DNA from: Pseudomonadota bacterium
GTDB lineage: Bacteria; Pseudomonadota; Gammaproteobacteria; Burkholderiales; Burkholderiaceae_C
Assembly (NCBI GenBank): GCA_029780695.1
Contig: JAKOYD010000037.1
Coordinates: forward strand, 48,224 to 112,223
Length of the DNA stretch: 64,000 nucleotides
Direction of reading: 5' to 3'
Part shown: piece by piece, positions 8,127-16,770 of the stretch
Layout of the letters: every line of letters begins with the position of its first letter
Position numbering within the stretch: the first letter of the stretch is position 1
Notes under the pieces: model-generated
The model's input: the letters and a program-made list of their open reading frames with translations, nothing else
The model's database searches: none
Told to the model about the DNA's origin: nothing
Translations under genes and position numbers: made by a program

Positions 8127-9050
8127 TCAAACAGAGGGCAAGTTCTTATTGCGCTGTCGCAAGGATGCCTTGAGGTCATCCAGCGCGATGGCCGTTTCGC
8201 CCTGCACGGTGTGGCGCGGCGGCGCCTTGAGGGCGTGGCCATAGATGATCTCGAAGGTCAGCGCCAGGGGGCCATCGGGTGCCGGCGTGCGCAACTGCGC
8301 GGCCAGCGCGGCCTCCAGACGTTGGCGCCAGGCCGGCGTGCGCAGACCGCCGAAGCGCCCCGGATGCAGGTTGCGGCCCAGTTCGCGCAGTTCCTGCAGC
8401 AGTCGCGCAGGCGACGCAAAAGTGAGCGTAATGTGTTCCATGTCCATCACCGGCTCCGAAAAGCCGGCGGCGGCCAGCTGGTCGCCCCAGTCGTGCAGGT
8501 CGGTGAAGTCCTGCGCGGGCGGCGGCCAGCCGTGTTGGGCGTACAGCGGGCGCAGTTCCTTCAGCGTGTCCGGCCCCAGCGCCGAAAACATCACGAAGCC
8601 ATCCACCGCCAGCGCGCGGTGCCAGTCGGCCATCAGCGATGTCGGGTCGGCGTGCTGGTGAATCAGCATGTTGGCCCACACCATCTGCACCGACGCGGGC
8701 GGCGGCTGCGCCACGTCGGTCACGCGGGCGGGTGTGCGCCGCAGGCGCTGCCACCAGCCTTTTGCTTCTTTTTTTATAGCTTCTTGCCCAATACCAGCGT
8801 GCGGCAGCACACGAAAGCATTCGGCATCCGGGTAATGCGCCGCCACCCGATCGTGGCCTTGCAGGCCGCCACGCACCGGCTCCCAGTCGGCCCAGCGCTG
8901 CACCGGCACGCGAATCACTGCCAGCCGCTCGGCCATGCGCCGCGCCACTTCCTCGTGCAGCCAGGGCGATGCCGTGCGCGTCCGCGTGGCCCAGCGTTGC
9001 GCCGCCACCGGGTCGATGGTGGGCGGTCGGTCGGTGGCAGGCCCGGACAT
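8127..9050 (-). CDS. BioC-like malonyl-ACP O-methyltransferase / SAM-dependent methyltransferase
   Basis: Probably the methyltransferase that primes pimeloyl chain synthesis for biotin. Its N-terminus PPTIDPVAAQRWATR and following LHEEVARRMAERL match BioC proteins of Burkholderiales. Class I methyltransferase features are MVWANMLIHQHADPTSLMADWHRAL and FSALGPDTLKELR. The usual glycine-rich SAM loop is not obvious: the region CFRVLPHAGIGQEAIKKEAKGWWQ contains sequence that looks like a decayed dispersed repeat (8769-8799), so activity could be affected. ATG 9050 (MSGPATDRPP) is used; the frame stays open further upstream but would run into the divergent comF gene. Confidence 0.75.
   Translation of the reverse strand: MSGPATDRPPTIDPVAAQRWATRTRTASPWLHEEVARRMAERLAVIRVPVQRWADWEPVRGGLQGHDRVAAHYPDAECFRVLPHAGIGQEAIKKEAKGWWQRLRRTPARVTDVAQPPPASVQMVWANMLIHQHADPTSLMADWHRALAVDGFVMFSALGPDTLKELRPLYAQHGWPPPAQDFTDLHDWGDQLAAAGFSEPVMDMEHITLTFASPARLLQELRELGRNLHPGRFGGLRTPAWRQRLEAALAAQLRTPAPDGPLALTFEIIYGHALKAPPRHTVQGETAIALDDLKASLRQRNKNLPSV
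8769..8799 (+). repeat. Probable decayed dispersed repeat inside the bioC-like gene
   Basis: TTTTTATAGCTTCTTGCCCA resembles the left half of the dispersed repeat and lies in frame within the methyltransferase gene (residues IKKEAKG on the minus strand). The right half is poorly preserved, so this may be chance similarity. Confidence 0.4.
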
Positions 9051-9090
9051 GGCGGGCAGTATATTGACCGCGCTGCCCTCACATTGCCCG

Positions 9091-9834
9091 ATGCACCTGT
9101 TCACGCACCTGCTGCCCCGCCCTGACGGCCGACCGGCCGCGCGCGCGGGGGGCTGGCCCAGCCAGTGCCTGGTATGCCACGCCTGGCCGGCCGAGCGGCT
9201 GTGCCGCGCGTGCGTGGCGCGCTTCAAGCCCGCCGTGGCCCGCTGCCGCACCTGCGCCCTGCCCGTGGCGCATGGCGTGGCGGTGTGCGGCGCCTGCCTG
9301 CGCACGCCGCCGCCGATGGCGCTGTGCCTGGCCGCGCTGGACTATGCGTGGCCCTGGTCGATGTGCATCGGCCGCTGGAAGTTCGACGGCGACGTTGGGC
9401 TGACGCGTCCGCTGGCGGCGCTGCTGTGGGCCGCACCGGGTGTTCCGGCGGCGCTGGACGCGGTCGATCTGGTGCTGCCGATGCCGCTGTCACCGCAACG
9501 CCTGGCCGAGCGCGGCCACAACCCGGCGCTGCTGCTGGCGCGGCGCCTGGCGCCCGGCCGCGTGCAGGCCGGGCTGCTGCTGCGCACACGCCATACGCCG
9601 CCGCAGCGCAGCCTGCCGCGCGCCGAGCGGCTGAAGAACGTGCGCGGCGCGTTCCAGGTCGATCCGCTGCGGGTGGCCGAACTGACGGGGCGCCGCGTGG
9701 CGCTGGTCGACGACGTGATGACCACCGGCGCCAGCGTGCGCGAGTCCGCGTCCGCGCTGCAGTCCGCCGGCGCCGCCGACGTCACCGTGCTGGTGCTGGC
9801 GCGCACCGACGAAGCGCGGCATGGCGCGGCATAA
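9091..9834 (+). CDS. comF: ComF family phosphoribosyltransferase-like protein
   Basis: A 247-residue protein with an N-terminal double zinc-ribbon (cysteines in CLVC 26-29, CRAC 38-41, CRTC 52-55 and CGAC 66-69) and a C-terminal phosphoribosyltransferase fold. Visible in it are DLVLPMPLSPQRLAERGHN and the PRPP-binding loop VALVDDVMTTGAS (203-215). ComF proteins are linked to DNA uptake and to amidophosphoribosyltransferase-like chemistry, but no substrate is established. It is divergent from the bioC-like gene with 40 bp between starts, and ten bases ahead of trmL, so the two plus-strand genes form an operon. Confidence 0.93.
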   Translation: MHLFTHLLPRPDGRPAARAGGWPSQCLVCHAWPAERLCRACVARFKPAVARCRTCALPVAHGVAVCGACLRTPPPMALCLAALDYAWPWSMCIGRWKFDGDVGLTRPLAALLWAAPGVPAALDAVDLVLPMPLSPQRLAERGHNPALLLARRLAPGRVQAGLLLRTRHTPPQRSLPRAERLKNVRGAFQVDPLRVAELTGRRVALVDDVMTTGASVRESASALQSAGAADVTVLVLARTDEARHGAA

Positions 9835-9843
9835 AGTACGGGC

Positions 9844-10311
9844 ATGTTCCACATCGTCCTGGTCGAGCCCGAGATTCCGCCCAACACCGGCAACGTGATC
9901 CGCCTGGCGGCCAACACCGGCTGCACGCTGCACCTGATCGAGCCGCTGGGTTTTTCGATGGACGACAAGCTGCTGCGCCGCGCGGGGCTGGACTACCACG
10001 AGTACGCCCCGGTGCGCCGCCATGCCGGTTGGGATGCGTTCATCGCCGACGCGCGGCCCGATGCCGCCCGGCTGTTCGCGCTGACCACGCGCGGCACGCG
10101 CCAGGTGCACGACGTGGCGTTCGGGCCCGGCGACTGGCTGGTGTTTGGCGCCGAAACGCGCGGGTTGCCGCCCCGCGTGCGCGAATCCATCGCCCCGACG
10201 CAACAGTTGCGCCTGCCCATGCGCGCCGGTCAGCGCAGCCTCAACCTGTCCAACGCCGTCGCGGTGACGGTGTTCGAGGCCTGGCGGCAGAACGGCTTCG
10301 GCGCGGCGTAG
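9844..10311 (+). CDS. trmL: tRNA (cytidine/uridine-34 2'-O)-methyltransferase TrmL
   Basis: SPOUT-class methyltransferase that modifies the wobble base of tRNA-Leu isoacceptors. At 155 residues it is the normal minimal length. Motifs: HIVLVEPEIPPNTGNVIRLA at the start, LVFGAETRGLP (SAM-binding knot) and LPMRAGQRSLNLSNAVAV near the end. It follows comF by nine bases. Confidence 0.95.
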   Translation: MFHIVLVEPEIPPNTGNVIRLAANTGCTLHLIEPLGFSMDDKLLRRAGLDYHEYAPVRRHAGWDAFIADARPDAARLFALTTRGTRQVHDVAFGPGDWLVFGAETRGLPPRVRESIAPTQQLRLPMRAGQRSLNLSNAVAVTVFEAWRQNGFGAA

Positions 10312-10320
10312 CGCCCGCGC

Positions 10321-10773
10321 TCAGACGTAGTAGCGCGACAGCGGCTCGGCCACGCACACCGGCTTGTCGGCGCCTTCGCGCTCGATGGTGCACTGCCAGG
10401 CGATCTGCATGCCGCCTTCGATCGGCTCGGTGCCCAGCAGGTGCACGCGCACACGCAGGCGGCTGCCGGCGGGCACGGGCGACATGAAGCGCACCTTGTT
10501 CAGCCCGTAGTTGATGCCCATGCGCACGCCCTTGACCTTGACCGAGCGGTCGAAGAAGCCGGCCAGCATCGACAGCGTCAGGTAACCGTGCGCGATGGTG
10601 GTGCCGAAGGGCCCGGCCTTGGCGCGCTCGACATCGACGTGAATCCACTGATGGTCGCCCGTGGCGTCGGCAAACTGGTCGATGTGCTGCTGGGTCACGG
10701 CGTACCAGTCGGTCACGGTGACTTCCTGGCCTGCGCAGGCGGCCAGCTCGGCGAGGGTTTCGAAGGTTTTCAT
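10321..10773 (-). CDS. MaoC family (R)-specific enoyl-CoA hydratase
   Basis: A single hotdog-domain hydratase of 150 residues. The catalytic motif DATGDHQWIHVDVERA contains the Asp and His dyad of R-hydratases (MaoC/PhaJ/Rv0130 type), and GTTIAHGYLTLSM follows. Members hydrate short trans-2-enoyl-CoAs and can feed (R)-3-hydroxyacyl-CoA to polyhydroxyalkanoate synthesis. That fits the granule genes found 10 kb away, although no direct link is visible. It converges with trmL with nine bases between stop codons. ATG 10773 (MKTFETLAEL) is used. Confidence 0.9.
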   Translation of the reverse strand: MKTFETLAELAACAGQEVTVTDWYAVTQQHIDQFADATGDHQWIHVDVERAKAGPFGTTIAHGYLTLSMLAGFFDRSVKVKGVRMGINYGLNKVRFMSPVPAGSRLRVRVHLLGTEPIEGGMQIAWQCTIEREGADKPVCVAEPLSRYYV

Positions 10774-10840
10774 GCGCTGCAATCTACCCGCAGCGCGGGC
10801 ACGCCGCTGTCCGGCGCGTGACTGGCGGCGCGGTGGCGCT

Positions 10841-11464
10841 TCAGGCGGGCGTGTCGAGCCAGTCGCGGATGCCCTGCCACTGTTCCAGGTCGCGCGCCAC
10901 GCGGCCGGGCGCAATGTCGAAGATCGTCAGCCCGCGCGCCGCCAGGTACACGTAGTTCTGCGTCGGCCGCAGCATGCCCAGCACCGGCAGGCCCAGGTCT
11001 TCGGTGAACTGGCGCAGCTGCTCGGCGGCGATGGTGCGTTCGTCCACCCGCACGCCCACCAGGCCAATGTCGCGGCGGCTGGCGCCCTTGGCGTCGACCA
11101 GCTGGTCGATGAATTCGCGTGTGGCGTAGATGTCGAAGATGCTGGGCTGCAGCGGCACCAGCACCTTGTCGGCGATGCGCAGCACCTCGCGCAGCTTGCC
11201 GCCGTGCAGGCCGGCGGGCGTGTCCAGCACCACGTGCGTCGTGCCGCGCGGCGGCCGCACGATCAGGTCGCGCTGCACGTCCCACGACGTGATGGGCCGT
11301 GCAGCAGGCGGGCGCAGGCCCAGCCACAGGCGCGACGACTGCTGACGATCCACGTCGCCCAGCATCACGGCATGGCCCTGGCTGGCCCAATAGCCCGCGA
11401 CGTTGGTGGACAGCGTGGATTTGCCCACGCCCCCCTTGGGATTGGCGACAACCAGCACCGGCAT
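10841..11464 (-). CDS. ParA/MinD-like ATPase, orphan
   Basis: A 207-residue deviant Walker ATPase with the signature KGGVGKST (residues 10-17), the switch region DTPAGLHGG and LVPLQPSIFD. No parB or parS-like partner is adjacent, so this is not the chromosome partition locus. Short orphan ParA proteins of this kind position other cargos or have unknown roles. It is divergent from kefF with 52 bp between start codons. Confidence 0.88.
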   Translation of the reverse strand: MPVLVVANPKGGVGKSTLSTNVAGYWASQGHAVMLGDVDRQQSSRLWLGLRPPAARPITSWDVQRDLIVRPPRGTTHVVLDTPAGLHGGKLREVLRIADKVLVPLQPSIFDIYATREFIDQLVDAKGASRRDIGLVGVRVDERTIAAEQLRQFTEDLGLPVLGMLRPTQNYVYLAARGLTIFDIAPGRVARDLEQWQGIRDWLDTPA

Positions 11465-11516
11465 CGGGCGCCCTCCTCGTCAGTTTCGGTTGCAGAAATT
11501 ACGGTAATGTTAGGCT

Positions 11517-12161
11517 ATGCCCGATCTGCCCAGCACGCCGCCGCCCGCGCCCGGCGCCGCCATCTACGTCGTCGCGGCGCACCCCCACTGGAGCACATCG
11601 CGCGTCAACGGCAGCGTGCTGGACGCGGTGCGCGGCCAAGCGGGTGTGCTCGTCAACGACCTCTACGCCAGCTACCCCGATTACGACATCGACGTCGAGC
11701 GCGAACAGGCCCGGCTGGCCGCCGCGCGGCTGGTGGTGCTGCAGTTTCCGGTGCACTGGTATGCGGTGCCGCCGCTGCTCAAGCTGTGGCTGGACGACGT
11801 GCTGACCCTGGGCTGGGCCTACGGCCGCGCCGGCGTGGCGCTGCAGGGCAAGGACCTGTGGGTGGTGGCCAGCACCGGCGGCCCGCAGGAGGCGTATGCG
11901 CCGGGCGGCTACAACCGCCACCCCATCGACGACTACCTGCTGCCACTGCACCAGGTGGCGCGCCTGTGCGGCATGCGCTGGCTGCCGCCGCTGGTGCTGC
12001 ACGGCGCCAACGGCGTCACGCAGGACCGCATTGCCCAACACGCCGCGCAGGTAGGCGAGCACCTGCGCACCTGGCCGGCGTGGGCCATGGCAGCGGCCGT
12101 CGACCGCGCCGAGATTCCGGCATCCGACAGGCCGGCAGCGCAAGCCCAGTCTGCGCAATAA
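11517..12161 (+). CDS. KefF-like NAD(P)H oxidoreductase (flavodoxin fold)
   Basis: A 214-residue flavodoxin-fold quinone reductase with AHPHWSTSRVN (FMN phosphate loop region), QFPVHWYAVPPLLKLWLDDVL and STGGPQEAYAPGG. These are the motifs of KefF/KefG and MdaB-type enzymes. KefF-type proteins bind and activate the KefC potassium efflux channel during electrophile stress. The gene immediately downstream, 25 bp away, encodes exactly such a channel, which supports the ancillary role. Confidence 0.87.
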   Translation: MPDLPSTPPPAPGAAIYVVAAHPHWSTSRVNGSVLDAVRGQAGVLVNDLYASYPDYDIDVEREQARLAAARLVVLQFPVHWYAVPPLLKLWLDDVLTLGWAYGRAGVALQGKDLWVVASTGGPQEAYAPGGYNRHPIDDYLLPLHQVARLCGMRWLPPLVLHGANGVTQDRIAQHAAQVGEHLRTWPAWAMAAAVDRAEIPASDRPAAQAQSAQ

Positions 12162-12186
12162 GCTACAATAACAATAGCATTTCATC

Positions 12187-14067
12187 ATGGAACACCTGCC
12201 CGGCTGGCTGAGCGCGAGCCTGATCTTCCTGGCCGCTGCCGTGGCCGCCGTACCGCTGTCCAAGGCACTCGGACTGGGCGCCATCATTGGCTACCTGGCG
12301 GCCGGCATCGTCATCGGGCCGTGGGGCGTGGGCCTGGTCAGCGATGTGCAGACCATCCTGCACTTTGCCGAATTCGGCGTGGTGCTGATGCTGTTTCTGG
12401 TCGGGCTGGAGCTGGAACCCAGCCGCCTGTGGAAGCTGCGCGGCCCCATCTTCGGCTGGGGCAGCGCGCAGGTGCTAGGCTGCGCCGCCTTGCTGGCCGG
12501 CGCCGCCCTGCTGGCCGGCGTGCCGTGGCGCGTGGCCGTGGTGGCGGCGCTGGGACTGGCGCTGTCGTCCACCGCCATCGCGATGCAGGTGATGGGCGAG
12601 CGCAACCTGCTGCGCACGCCCAGCGGCGAGGCGGGTTTTGCCATCCTGCTGTTCCAGGACGTGGCGGCCATCCCCATCCTGGCGCTGGTGCCGCTGCTGG
12701 GCGTGCCCGACGCCGCCGCGCACAGCGGCCTTCCGGTGTGGCTGGAGGCGCTGAAGATCGTCGGCGTCATCGCCGCCATCGTGCTGGGCGGCCGCTTGTT
12801 GCTGCGCCCCGCCCTGCGCTGGATCGCCCGCAGCGACACGCCGGAGATCTTTACCGCCGCCGCGCTGCTGCTGGTGGTGGCCATCGCGGCGCTGATGCAG
12901 GTGGTGGGGCTTTCGATGGCGCTGGGCGCTTTCCTGGCCGGTGTGCTGCTATCAGAAAGCGAGTACCGGCGCGAGCTGGAGACCGACATCGAGCCCTTCA
13001 AGGGCCTGCTGCTGGGCCTGTTCTTCATCGCCGTCGGCATGAGCATCGACTTTGGCGTGCTGTTGAAAAACCCCGGCTTGATCGCGCTGGTCGTGGTCGC
13101 CTTCATGGCGCTGAAGGCGGTGGCGATCTGGCTCGTCGCGCGCTGGATGGGCCTGCCGCCAGCCGAGCGCCCGGTGTTCACGCTGCTGCTGGCGCAGGGC
13201 GGTGAATTCGCCTTCGTCGTCTTTCAGGCCGCCACCGGCGCGCGCGTGTTCAGCGCCGACACGGCGTCGCTGCTGATCGGTGCGGTGGCGCTGTCGATGC
13301 TGCTGTCGCCGCTGGTGCTGATCGCCATCGACCGGCTGGTGCTTCCGCGCTACGCCCGGCTGGGCGTGAAAACGGCCGAGGAAATCTCCGAGCCGCAGGA
13401 CGCGCCGGTCATCGTCGCCGGCTTCGGGCGCTACGGGCAGATCGTGGCGCGCGTGCTGGCGGCGCAGGGCGTGCGCACCACCATCCTCGACCACGACGTC
13501 GACATCCTGGAAGCCGCGCGCACCCTGGGCAGCCAGGTGTTCTATGGCGACGCCACGCGGCTCGACCTGCTGCGCATCGCCGGCGCCGACAGCGCGCGCC
13601 TGCTGGTGGTGGCCATCGACGACGTGGAGCAGTCGCTGGCGCTGGTTGACCTGGCGCGCGAGCATTTTCCGCAGCTGGAAGTGGTGGCACGGGCGCGCGA
13701 CATGATCCACTGGTACCAGCTGCGCGAACGCGGCGTGCTGCGCGTGCAGCGCGAGCTGTTCGAATCCAGCCTGATGAGCGCACGCAGCGTGCTGGAGGCG
13801 CTGGGCCACCCCGCCGCCGAGGCGCGCCGAGCCGCCATGGGCTTCAGGCGCCACAACCTGTCGCTGGCCGAGCGCCTGCGCCCGCTGCAGAAAGACCGCG
13901 CCAAGCTGGTCGCCACCATCCAGGCCGGCCGCGCGCAGTTCGAAGAACAGATGGCGCAAGAGCGCGCCGACCGCGCCGCGCTGCGGCAGGCGGCGGCCGA
14001 AGGTTCGTTGGCGGACTGGTCAAGCGGCGGGTCGGCCCGCCGCCCCCCCGGCGACGTGCGCAGCTGA
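12187..14067 (+). CDS. Glutathione-regulated potassium efflux antiporter, KefB/KefC type
   Basis: A 626-residue CPA2-family K+/H+ antiporter. The N-terminal 380 residues hold about twelve helices, including GAIIGYLAAGIVIGPWG, the nucleotide-pocket motif LLLAQGGEFAFVVFQ, and LFFIAVGMSIDFG. A cytosolic RCK/TrkA-N domain follows (VIVAGFGRYGQIVARVL, from about residue 406) with an acidic strand DHDVDILE for nucleotide binding. The C-terminal tail is coiled-coil-like and rich in Ala, Arg and Gln. KefB and KefC cannot be separated on these motifs. It forms an operon with the kefF-like gene. Confidence 0.94.
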   Translation: MEHLPGWLSASLIFLAAAVAAVPLSKALGLGAIIGYLAAGIVIGPWGVGLVSDVQTILHFAEFGVVLMLFLVGLELEPSRLWKLRGPIFGWGSAQVLGCAALLAGAALLAGVPWRVAVVAALGLALSSTAIAMQVMGERNLLRTPSGEAGFAILLFQDVAAIPILALVPLLGVPDAAAHSGLPVWLEALKIVGVIAAIVLGGRLLLRPALRWIARSDTPEIFTAAALLLVVAIAALMQVVGLSMALGAFLAGVLLSESEYRRELETDIEPFKGLLLGLFFIAVGMSIDFGVLLKNPGLIALVVVAFMALKAVAIWLVARWMGLPPAERPVFTLLLAQGGEFAFVVFQAATGARVFSADTASLLIGAVALSMLLSPLVLIAIDRLVLPRYARLGVKTAEEISEPQDAPVIVAGFGRYGQIVARVLAAQGVRTTILDHDVDILEAARTLGSQVFYGDATRLDLLRIAGADSARLLVVAIDDVEQSLALVDLAREHFPQLEVVARARDMIHWYQLRERGVLRVQRELFESSLMSARSVLEALGHPAAEARRAAMGFRRHNLSLAERLRPLQKDRAKLVATIQAGRAQFEEQMAQERADRAALRQAAAEGSLADWSSGGSARRPPGDVRS

Positions 14068-14150
14068 AGCCGCTGGCAGCGTTGCGCGCTGTGATGGCGG
14101 CCCGGTGGGCCGCCGCCTTTGGCGCAGCCAGCACGCGCGCAAGCCGGCGT

Positions 14151-15113
14151 TTACATCAGCACGCGCAATTCGGGGATGCGCTGACGATAGAAGCGGGTCC
14201 AGCACCGGTTGCGTGCGATTTCAAACTGCTCGCCCGTGCCCGCCGCCGTGGCTTCCTTAAAGCAGGTCGCTTCCTTGGCGGCATTGAACGCGCGCTGCGC
14301 CTCCAGGTGGGCATCACGCACCGCCTTGGGCAGGGATTTCCACACCACGTTGATCTCGCGTTCGGCCGACTGATATTCGGCCGCGCTGGCGTCCAGCGCG
14401 GCGCTGGACGGCACCGGCGCACCTTGAACCGCGGGCGCCAGCGGCGCCGGCGCGGCGGCATCGACGACGGCGGGCGCCACGGGCGCAGGCGCAGGCGCCG
14501 TGGCGGCGGCCTGGATGGACGAGGTCCGCACCTCACCCTGGCGCAGGTTCACCGCGGCCCAGATCACGGCCTCGGCCACCAGCTCCTGTGCGCCGGAACT
14601 GCCTTCAAGGCCCACGTACACCTTTTTCCCATCGTCCGTGGGTTGCACGTTGTAGGCCACCTTCTTGGTGAACTTGTTTAGGTCGGCTTTGAAGTTGGCG
14701 TCTTCGGCCACCGTCTTGATGGCGTTCTTGCCCACTTCCTTGCGCTTGTCGTTGGCACTGGCCAGCGTGCTTTCGGGCACGCGGATGGTCAGGCTGCCCT
14801 CGCAGAATTTCTTTGTGCTGTTGGGGTCGTTCTTGGTGGTGATGACGTCCTGCAGGTCGAATTGCACCTCGCCGGCCAGCGCGCGTATCTTGCTCAGGTC
14901 AAGCCGGTTGGCTTCGGGCAGGTCCTTGTTCTCTTCACGCGCGCGCGCCTCCACGCTGTCGTTGATGATTTCGGTGATCAGCTTCACCGCCGACGGGCTG
15001 GAACAACTGGCCTCCAGCGCCGGCGCCGCGGACGGGCTGTGGCCGCCCTTGTCGCAACCGATGAGCGCGCTGGCGCCCAAACATGCCAAAGCCAATGTAA
15101 GTGAACGGTGCAT
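14151..15113 (-). CDS. Lipoprotein with a DUF1311/LprI-like C-terminal domain
   Basis: A 320-residue predicted lipoprotein. Signal peptide MHRSLTLALACLGASALIGC ends in a lipobox (LIGC). The middle (about 30-190) is a lysine-rich domain not recognised, then an Ala/Pro linker (about 195-240). The C-terminus has AEREINVVWKSLPKAV followed by LEAQRAFNAAKEATC, the spacing seen in DUF1311/LprI-type lysozyme-inhibitor domains. A periplasmic envelope role is inferred. ATG 15113 is preferred over the longer frame to 15167 because only it places the signal peptide at the N-terminus. Confidence 0.75.
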   Translation of the reverse strand: MHRSLTLALACLGASALIGCDKGGHSPSAAPALEASCSSPSAVKLITEIINDSVEARAREENKDLPEANRLDLSKIRALAGEVQFDLQDVITTKNDPNSTKKFCEGSLTIRVPESTLASANDKRKEVGKNAIKTVAEDANFKADLNKFTKKVAYNVQPTDDGKKVYVGLEGSSGAQELVAEAVIWAAVNLRQGEVRTSSIQAAATAPAPAPVAPAVVDAAAPAPLAPAVQGAPVPSSAALDASAAEYQSAEREINVVWKSLPKAVRDAHLEAQRAFNAAKEATCFKEATAAGTGEQFEIARNRCWTRFYRQRIPELRVLM

Positions 15114-15183
15114 CGAACAAGTCCTCGCCGGTCGGTGGGTTGCAACAAAATGCAAGTTTAAATGCATGCCGCTGCAATGGCGC

Positions 15184-15936
15184 TCAGGCGCCCAGCGCGT
15201 CCCACACCAGTTTGATACCCGTCAACGCCATGCCCGCGTAGATGAAGCGGTAGAACAGCTTTTGATCGATGCGGCGCGCAATGCGCACACCCGTCCACAC
15301 GCCCAGCGGCGCCAGCGGCAGCAGCACCAGCGACGTCGCCAGGTTGCGCCAGTCCAGCAGGCCAAGCCAGCCATACGGCACCCACTTGGCCAGGTTGATG
15401 GCAAAGAAGAAAAACGCCATGGTGCCGGTAAATCGAATCGGCGACAGGCCGAGCGGAATCACGTACGCATTGATGGGCGGGCCGCCCGCGTGCGCCACGA
15501 AGCTGGTAAAGCCCGAGGTGGCCGACAGCAGCGCGCCGGCCCAGCGCGGCGGCGCCGGCCTGTCGGCCCGGGGCGGAAACAGCAGGCGCTGCGCCAGAAA
15601 CAGCAGCGTGAACACGCCCACGATGCCGGCCACCCACTGCGGCCTGAGCAGGCTGAACGACAGCGTGCCCACCACGATGCCGACCAACCCCCATGGCAAC
15701 AGAAACTTGAGCAGCGCGCGGTCAAAATCCTTGCGGAAGGCGGCAATGCCCAGCAAATCCATCACCAGCAGCACCGGCATCAGAATGGCCGCCGCCTGCG
15801 GCACGGTGACCACCATGGCCATCAGCGGCACCGCCAGCGAGCCGAAGCCGGCGCCAAAGCCGCTCTTGCTGATGCCCAGCAGCAGCACGGCCGGCACGGC
15901 CACGGCGTAGAAATGCCAGTCGGTGATGGGGCTCAA
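15184..15936 (-). CDS. TauE/SafE family permease (sulfite/organosulfonate exporter type)
   Basis: A 250-residue membrane protein with about eight helices in two repeats, each starting with the family pattern: GISKSGFGAGFGSLAVPLMA in the first half and TSGFTSFVAHAGGPPINAYV in the second. Members move small anions such as sulfite or sulfoacetate, but the substrate cannot be read from sequence. The frame starts with TTG 15936 (MSPITDWHF); the next ATG is 38 codons in and would remove the first repeat motif, so TTG is the likely start. A dispersed repeat lies directly upstream. Confidence 0.88.
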   Translation of the reverse strand: MSPITDWHFYAVAVPAVLLLGISKSGFGAGFGSLAVPLMAMVVTVPQAAAILMPVLLVMDLLGIAAFRKDFDRALLKFLLPWGLVGIVVGTLSFSLLRPQWVAGIVGVFTLLFLAQRLLFPPRADRPAPPRWAGALLSATSGFTSFVAHAGGPPINAYVIPLGLSPIRFTGTMAFFFFAINLAKWVPYGWLGLLDWRNLATSLVLLPLAPLGVWTGVRIARRIDQKLFYRFIYAGMALTGIKLVWDALGA

Positions 15937-15948
15937 TCAAATCTCGCT

Positions 15949-15990
15949 TCAGCGCTGGCAGATCAAGCGTCTGCAGCTATCAAAAATATA
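15949..15990 (-). repeat. Dispersed AATAGCT..GCGCTT repeat, reverse orientation
   Basis: AGCGCTGGCAGATCAAGCGT followed by CTGCAGCTAT matches the complement of the family consensus. It lies between the TauE gene and the TRIC-family gene. Confidence 0.7.
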
Positions 15991-16100
15991 TCACTCGGGG
16001 CGGGCGGCGCCAGCCGGCTGCCGGTCAATCGTGCACATCGGCCCTGTGGCCGCGCGGCGCGGGCCACGACCAACGCACTGTAGCGGCACAATCGCCGTCC

Positions 16101-16754
16101 ATGATGAACTGGCTTCCCGCCCTCTCGCCCGCCTGGGGCGAATGGCTGCGCACCGTGCTGGAGGCGGCGGCCACGCTGGCGTTCGCCCTGTCGGGCGTGG
16201 TCGAGTCCAAGCGCAAGCGGCTGGATGCCGTTGGCGTGTGCGTGGTGGCTTTTGCGGCGGCGTTTGGCGGCGGCACGCTGCGCGACCTGCTGCTGGACCA
16301 GCGGCCGTTTTTCTGGGTGCGGCACATCGAGTTTTTGTGGGCGCTGCTGCTGCTGTGCGTGCTGGCCGTGCTGTTCATGCGCCAGCGCCACGTGGAGCCA
16401 ACCGAGCGCGCCATCCTGTGGCCCGACGCGCTGGGCCTGGGCCTGTTCACCGCCGTGGGCGTGGACCTGGCGCTGGCGCTGGGGCAGCCGGCGCTGGTGG
16501 CGGTGCTGATGGGCGTCATCACCAGCGTGTTCGGCGGCGTGCTGCGCGACGTGCTGGTCAACGAAGTGCCGCGCGCGCTGGCCGATCACCGCCCCTATGC
16601 GCTGTGGGCGTTCGTGGGCGGCTGGCTGTACATCGGCCTGCTGCGCGCCGGCCTGCCGCCGTGGCTGCCGCTGACGGCCACGGTGGTCTTCACCGCCGGG
16701 CTGCGGCTGGTGTCGGTGTGGCGCAACTGGCAGCTGCCGGGCTGGGGGCGGTGA
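16101..16754 (+). CDS. TRIC-type (UPF0126) cation channel family membrane protein
   Basis: A 217-residue protein of about seven helices made of two UPF0126 repeats. AFALSGVVESKRKRLDAVGV and FAAAFGGGTLRDLLLD form the first; AVGVDLALALGQPALVAVLMGVIT and FGGVLRDVLVNEVP the second. The paired GGxxRD motifs are characteristic of bacterial TRIC potassium channels. Its job in the cell is unknown. It is divergent from the TauE gene and convergent with the bestrophin gene, 16 bp between stops. Confidence 0.9.
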   Translation: MMNWLPALSPAWGEWLRTVLEAAATLAFALSGVVESKRKRLDAVGVCVVAFAAAFGGGTLRDLLLDQRPFFWVRHIEFLWALLLLCVLAVLFMRQRHVEPTERAILWPDALGLGLFTAVGVDLALALGQPALVAVLMGVITSVFGGVLRDVLVNEVPRALADHRPYALWAFVGGWLYIGLLRAGLPPWLPLTATVVFTAGLRLVSVWRNWQLPGWGR

Positions 16755-16770
16755 CAAACCGCTGCAGCCG

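Noticed and set aside
10661..12211. 516-codon plus-strand frame across MaoC, ParA and KefF
   Set aside because: Overlaps three well-supported genes in other frames and shows no recognisable domain.
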